Position numbers and translations under genes: made by a program. A stretch of DNA of 11,187 bases, taken from NCBI GenBank assembly GCA_002371755.1, contig DFGM01000003.1:310-11496 (forward strand), in the 5' to 3' direction. This DNA comes from Verrucomicrobia bacterium UBA3750. GTDB taxonomy: Bacteria > Verrucomicrobiota > Kiritimatiellia > RFP12 > UBA1067. Below, piece after piece: positions 7,793 to 11,187 of the stretch. The first letter of the stretch is position 1, and each line of letters starts with the position of its first letter. The notes under the pieces are model-generated. The model saw only the letters and a list, made by a program, of their open reading frames with translations, ran no database searches and was not told the origin of the DNA.

Positions 7793-9133
7793 ATGAATAC
7801 GCATATGACGAGAAGAGATTTTCTGCGTGATACGTTTTGCGGAGGGGCGGCGTTTGCCGCTACCGCAGTGTTGCCAAATGTCGCGAAGGCGATGAAGCCT
7901 GCCGAGCAGGCTGCGCACGATGCCTATCGCGCGATGCAGATACCTCGCCCGGAAGGATTGCTGGAAGGCGAGCCGATGTTGCAGTGTCCCGCGCCGGATT
8001 CCATGGGTGTGGTTTTGGCTGTGACGGCGTTTTCGAACGGCTTCGTCGAGGTGGCGGATAATCCCAGGATGGCGAACACGCGCCGCTTCATGGCGGAGGG
8101 GCTTCCGCTCGCAGGGACGGACGACCGGGTGCTGCGCATGCGCATAACGGGGCTTGAGCCTGGCAAGCGCTACTGGTATCGGGCAGGCGCCGCCAAACTC
8201 GTGCATCCAACAGGCTATTGGACAAAGCCTTCCGAGATTGTGTGGAGCCCGATCCATTCGTTTACGACGCCCGGCGAAAGCGCACCGGCCCATTTCGGGA
8301 TGATGAGCGATACGCACGCCGATTACGCACAGATGGCGCGCATCACGCGCAAGTACCGCGAGCTCGGCATACCGCTCGTCGTGTGGAACGGCGATGTGCC
8401 GAGCAGCCTGGTGCAGACGCGCGAGCATATCGTCCGCACCTATCTCGTGCCTCCGGAGAACGAGGGGTTCGGCGCGGATACGCCTATCGCGTTCTGCCGC
8501 GGCAACCACGATTTCCGCGGCGAGGCCGCAGGGCGTCTTGGCGAAGTGATGATGACGCGCCTCCCGTCCGAGCGCACGATAGAGGATGTGGCGCTGGACC
8601 GCAACTTCGCCTTCCGCATGGGTGAAGTCGCGTTGATAGGGCTCGGCACGGGCGAGGACAAGCCCGACTGGCACCCTGCAAACGGCGGGTTTACGCGTTT
8701 CACGCCATACCGCAAGGCGCAGAAGGCGTGGCTGGAACGCCAGTTCGCGCGCCCGGAGATTGCCGGCGCGCCGTATGTCGTCGTATGCCTGCATATTCCT
8801 ATTGTCGAGCCGTGGCCGGGCGCGAATCCCGGCACGGTGCTTGAAGACTATGCCGTATGGCAGAAGGAGTGCGCGGAACTGTGGGGTCCGGTGCTGAGCG
8901 CAAATCGCGTCCAGCTCGTCCTCGCCGGACATCTGCACCGTTATCGTTTCGACGCTGCGACGCCCGAGCGCCCGTGGGCGCAGATTGTGGGCGGCGGGAG
9001 AGGCGCTAGCACATTCCAGACTCTCGTCGAATGCAAGGCTGAAGATGGCCGCCTGCGCGTTACAGTCCATAACACCGACGCCGGCACGATAGCCGCCGAA
9101 CACTTCTTCCCGCCGCGACAGGGGAAAGCATAA
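7793..9133 (+). CDS. Tat-exported metallophosphoesterase (purple acid phosphatase-like)
   Basis: This 446-residue protein begins with a twin-arginine signal (TRRDFL at residues 6-11, hydrophobic stretch, likely cleavage after AKA at 31-33). It is thus probably folded with its metals before export. Residues about 60-160 resemble the fibronectin-like N-terminal domain of purple acid phosphatase-type proteins (ITGLEPGKRYWYR at 118-130, the typical L-x-P-G-x-x-Y-x-Y signature). The calcineurin-like phosphoesterase domain follows with its full metal-ligand set: D173-x-H175 (SDTHAD), Asp201 (NGDVP), G237-N-H-D240, His334 (CLHIPI) and G389-H-L-H392. It should hydrolyse phosphate mono- or diesters outside the cytoplasm; the substrate cannot be read from sequence. 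It has its own promoter and is followed 23 bases later by the DUF5696-like gene, probably in the same transcript. Confidence 0.93.
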   Translation: MNTHMTRRDFLRDTFCGGAAFAATAVLPNVAKAMKPAEQAAHDAYRAMQIPRPEGLLEGEPMLQCPAPDSMGVVLAVTAFSNGFVEVADNPRMANTRRFMAEGLPLAGTDDRVLRMRITGLEPGKRYWYRAGAAKLVHPTGYWTKPSEIVWSPIHSFTTPGESAPAHFGMMSDTHADYAQMARITRKYRELGIPLVVWNGDVPSSLVQTREHIVRTYLVPPENEGFGADTPIAFCRGNHDFRGEAAGRLGEVMMTRLPSERTIEDVALDRNFAFRMGEVALIGLGTGEDKPDWHPANGGFTRFTPYRKAQKAWLERQFARPEIAGAPYVVVCLHIPIVEPWPGANPGTVLEDYAVWQKECAELWGPVLSANRVQLVLAGHLHRYRFDAATPERPWAQIVGGGRGASTFQTLVECKAEDGRLRVTVHNTDAGTIAAEHFFPPRQGKA

Positions 9134-9156
9134 GGAATACTTGAAGGGAGAGGAGC

Positions 9157-10995
9157 ATGGGGAACGATAATTCGCCGAAAAGAGGTGTTGGGCGTCTGTT
9201 CATTGCGTTTATGGCGTGCGCATCGGCCTTTGAGGCGTTTGCCGCCCGGATGGAGATCGAATGGGCGTATCCGGATGGACGCACCGTAAAGGAAGAGCGC
9301 ACGATGGAAGAGAAGGGCGAATCGTGCTTCTTCCGTCTCCCCCGCGAGGAAATCGCGGCGAAAAAGGCGAAGTCCGTAGCATTTACGCCGGATTTCGCGC
9401 GAGCGAAAAAGGGAGACGCGGGCTTTTGGGTGTTCGCAAGCGGCGAATGCGGCACGTTCAGCCGCGACGAAGGCGCAGCCGAGTGCAACCGTTGGCAAAC
9501 GATGAGCATGTACGGCATGAAGATGCCGGATTGCACTTTCGCCGCGATAGTCCGTTCGCTCAAGTATTATTTCACGACCCGCGTGACGGCAAAGGCCGGG
9601 GAATACCGCATGAGCTGCGTGCTCGAAAACGAGCTGGCGAGCCGTCCCTACGAAGATTTCGAAATAGAGTTTGTGCGTTTGCGCGGCAAGGAAGCGACAA
9701 TGGGAGGGATCGCGCGGGCGTACCGCAACTATCAGCTGGGGCGCGGGGCGGTCAAACCGCTCAGGGAGCGCGCGGCGGCGAATCCCATCCTCAGACAGGC
9801 TATAGACGGGGTGGAAATCCGCATTCGCCAGGCGTGGAAGCCGGTCCCGCCGCCTGTAGCCGAGCAGACTCCGGAAACGGAACCGCCCGTCACGCCGTAT
9901 GTGACGTTCGAAAGGGTGGTGGATATCGCCAAAGCGTTGAAGACGGCTGGCGTGGACAATGCCGAACTCTGCCTCGTCGGCTGGAACATCGGCGGACACG
10001 ACGGCAGATGGCCGCAATCTTTCCCGGCAGAACCCCTCCTCGGGGGCGACGAGGGCCTGAAAAAGTGCGTCAAGGCGGTGCGCGACATGGGATATCTAAT
10101 CGTTCCGCACGGAAATTACCTCGATTCCTACAGAATTGCCGATTCGTGGGACGAGGAGTGGCTCGCCAAAAACGTCGATGGTTCCCTCCCGAAAGGGAGC
10201 GGATCGTGGGGCGGCGGCAAAAGCTACAGGATTTGTCCGCAACGCGCCTACGAACGTTTCACGAGCCGTGATATGTGGCGCATGGGGTCTTACGGCTTCA
10301 AGGGGCTTGGCTACTTCGATGTCGTAAGCATCGTGCCGTGCGATGAATGCCACGATACGCGTCATGCCGTCACGCGCGCCGAGGGTGCCAAGTGGTGGGG
10401 CAAAAGCGCCGCGTTATCCAAGCAAATCTTCGGAGGATTCGCCTCTGAGGGCGTTTTCGACCACTTTGCGGGCGATCTCGACTACGCGCTCTACGCGTCT
10501 TTCAAGGATCCTCGCACCATGACAAACCCGATGGTAGAACGAATCGCCCCCATTTCGCAGCTTGTCTACAACGGGATTTTCGCCCAAAACCCTTTCACCC
10601 GCACCGTGAACTTCACGGCGCAAGACCGCTATTGGCAGTTGAAACTCGTCGAATTCGGCGGCAGACCCTCGTTTTACTTCTATTCCAAGTTCAAGCATGA
10701 CGGCAAGAACTGGATGGGAGACGGGGACCTCGCCTGCGCCACGGATGAACAGCTCGCCAAGAGCGTCTCTATTGTAAAGGAAGGGGCAGAGACGTATTCC
10801 CGCCTCTCCCGCCTGCAGTACGAGTTCATGGAAGAGCACGACGATTTGGGCGGCGGAATCTGGCGCACGACTTATTCCGACGGTTCGCGCCTTTACGTGA
10901 ACTACACCCAGGCCCCGGCCGTCCGCGACGGCATCACCATCCCGGCGATGGATTTCGCTCTGGCGGAAGGAGTCGCCGTTGCACCCCTCCACTGA
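9157..10995 (+). CDS. Secreted DUF5696/GH101-like putative glycosidase
   Basis: This 612-residue protein has a Sec signal peptide (about residues 1-29, ending EAFA). Residues 30-200 look like an N-terminal beta-sandwich. A proline-rich stretch (229-247) leads into a TIM-barrel-like region with ELCLVGWNIGGHDGRWP at 270-286, GYFDVVS at 385-391, CDECHD at 395-400, TRHAVTRAEG at 401-410 and SEGVFDHFAGDLDYA at 430-444. This order (Gly-Trp/Gly-Gly-x-D, then Y-x-D, then E-C-x-D with H-x-x-T-R, then S/G-E-G) matches what I recall of DUF5696 and GH101-like proteins. Asp388, Glu397 and Glu431 are the acidic candidates for catalysis. The C-terminus (about 560-612) resembles a closing beta domain. The family name is from memory of motifs, not a search. 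AAGGGAG at 9144-9150 is the ribosome binding site; the gene is probably co-transcribed with the phosphoesterase. Confidence 0.72.
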   Translation: MGNDNSPKRGVGRLFIAFMACASAFEAFAARMEIEWAYPDGRTVKEERTMEEKGESCFFRLPREEIAAKKAKSVAFTPDFARAKKGDAGFWVFASGECGTFSRDEGAAECNRWQTMSMYGMKMPDCTFAAIVRSLKYYFTTRVTAKAGEYRMSCVLENELASRPYEDFEIEFVRLRGKEATMGGIARAYRNYQLGRGAVKPLRERAAANPILRQAIDGVEIRIRQAWKPVPPPVAEQTPETEPPVTPYVTFERVVDIAKALKTAGVDNAELCLVGWNIGGHDGRWPQSFPAEPLLGGDEGLKKCVKAVRDMGYLIVPHGNYLDSYRIADSWDEEWLAKNVDGSLPKGSGSWGGGKSYRICPQRAYERFTSRDMWRMGSYGFKGLGYFDVVSIVPCDECHDTRHAVTRAEGAKWWGKSAALSKQIFGGFASEGVFDHFAGDLDYALYASFKDPRTMTNPMVERIAPISQLVYNGIFAQNPFTRTVNFTAQDRYWQLKLVEFGGRPSFYFYSKFKHDGKNWMGDGDLACATDEQLAKSVSIVKEGAETYSRLSRLQYEFMEEHDDLGGGIWRTTYSDGSRLYVNYTQAPAVRDGITIPAMDFALAEGVAVAPLH

Positions 10996-11053
10996 GGGGA
11001 AAAGTGCCCGCAAATGCGAAAAACGCGCTGAAACCAAGCGATTATGCACCCAA

Positions 11054-11068
11054 GCCGCAGAGGGCGGC
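11054..11068. repeat. Short GC hairpin after the last gene
   Basis: GCCGC at 11054-11058 and GCGGC at 11064-11068 can form a 5-bp stem with a five-base loop, 59 bases after the stop of the DUF5696-like gene. No T-tract follows on either strand, so it is a weak terminator candidate at best. The rest of 10996-11071 shows nothing recognisable. Confidence 0.3.
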
Positions 11069-11071
11069 GAA

Positions 11072-11187
11072 GTGATGCGCATGAGCCGGAAATCCAATGG
11101 GCATTGAACTTGAAACCAATGGGCATTGAGTTGGAGTCCAATGGGCATTGAGTTGGGAAGTGATGGGCATTGGATTCCCGGCCCATG
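11072..11187. repeat. 22-bp tandem repeat array with palindromic core, running off the window
   Basis: Units start every 22 bases at 11072, 11094, 11116, 11138 and 11160. The three central units share CCAATGGGCATTGA, then a variable tail. Their core, CAATG-GG-CATTG (11095-11106, 11117-11128, 11139-11150), is a perfect inverted repeat with a two-base centre. The unit at 11160 keeps ATGGGCATTG. The one at 11072 is more degenerate but shares the context GAAGTGATGxGCAT with the 11160 unit, exactly 88 bases apart. The final CCCATG at 11182 is in register and may begin another unit. A 22-bp period is about two helical turns, so bound proteins would sit on one face of the DNA. The function is unknown. 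Confidence 0.85.

Noticed and set aside
6728..9103. Minus-strand open frame of 791 codons opposite the LamG and phosphoesterase genes
   Set aside because: It crosses two well-supported genes and their promoter. Its translation is rich in Arg, His and Ala, with no recognisable domain, as expected for the antisense of GC-rich coding DNA.
10414..11148. Minus-strand open frame of 244 codons starting in the 22-bp array, and an overlapping one of 94 codons at 10902-11186
   Set aside because: The N-terminal residues (MPIG, NAHW, QCPLD) are the array read in three successive frames, because 22 is not a multiple of three. The remainder is antisense to the DUF5696-like gene.
11072..11187. CRISPR array
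   Set aside because: The 22-bp period leaves no room for repeat plus spacer; the units are contiguous and palindromic, and no cas gene is present.

Overview
This GC-rich window holds six genes, all on the + strand and tightly packed. The mix points to the PVC superphylum, most likely a Kiritimatiellota or Verrucomicrobiota relative from a gut or rumen metagenome. The mix is a DUF5107/TPR protein, exported sugar-isomerase-like and glycosidase-like proteins, a triple LamG protein, a Tat-exported metallophosphoesterase and a DUF5696/GH101-like protein. The taxonomic call is inferred from gene content; there is no rRNA or marker gene here.

Layout. Bases 3-2453 hold the C-terminal part of a DUF5107 plus tetratricopeptide-repeat protein that enters from outside the window. 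Its stop overlaps the start of a signal-peptide-bearing sugar phosphate isomerase/epimerase-like protein (2450-3292). That gene's stop overlaps the start of a secreted GH42-like TIM-barrel protein (3292-5094). After 76 bases, with a strong ribosome binding site but no clear promoter or terminator, comes a secreted protein with three LamG-type domains (5171-7618). These four genes probably form one transcript. A 174-base gap then carries an excellent sigma70-type promoter (TTGACT, 17 bases, TATAAT with an extended -10) that overlaps an 11-bp inverted repeat. It drives a second unit: a Tat-exported purple-acid-phosphatase-like metallophosphoesterase (7793-9133) and, 23 bases on, a secreted DUF5696/GH101-like putative glycosidase (9157-10995). 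The last 190 bases are non-coding and contain an array of 22-bp units with a palindromic core. It appears to continue past the window edge.

Together this looks like an extracytoplasmic carbohydrate-processing locus. Two putative glycosidases would cut glycans, the LamG protein would bind carbohydrate or surface ligands, and the phosphoesterase would remove phosphate. The isomerase-like and DUF5107 proteins are of less certain role. No transporter, SusC/D pair, sulfatase or dedicated regulator is present, so the substrate cannot be named. Points most worth a second look are the 22-bp array, the promoter built into an inverted repeat, the isomerase-like protein with Lys where the last metal-binding Glu is expected, and the GH42-like protein that keeps a four-cysteine zinc site but has Asp at the acid/base position.
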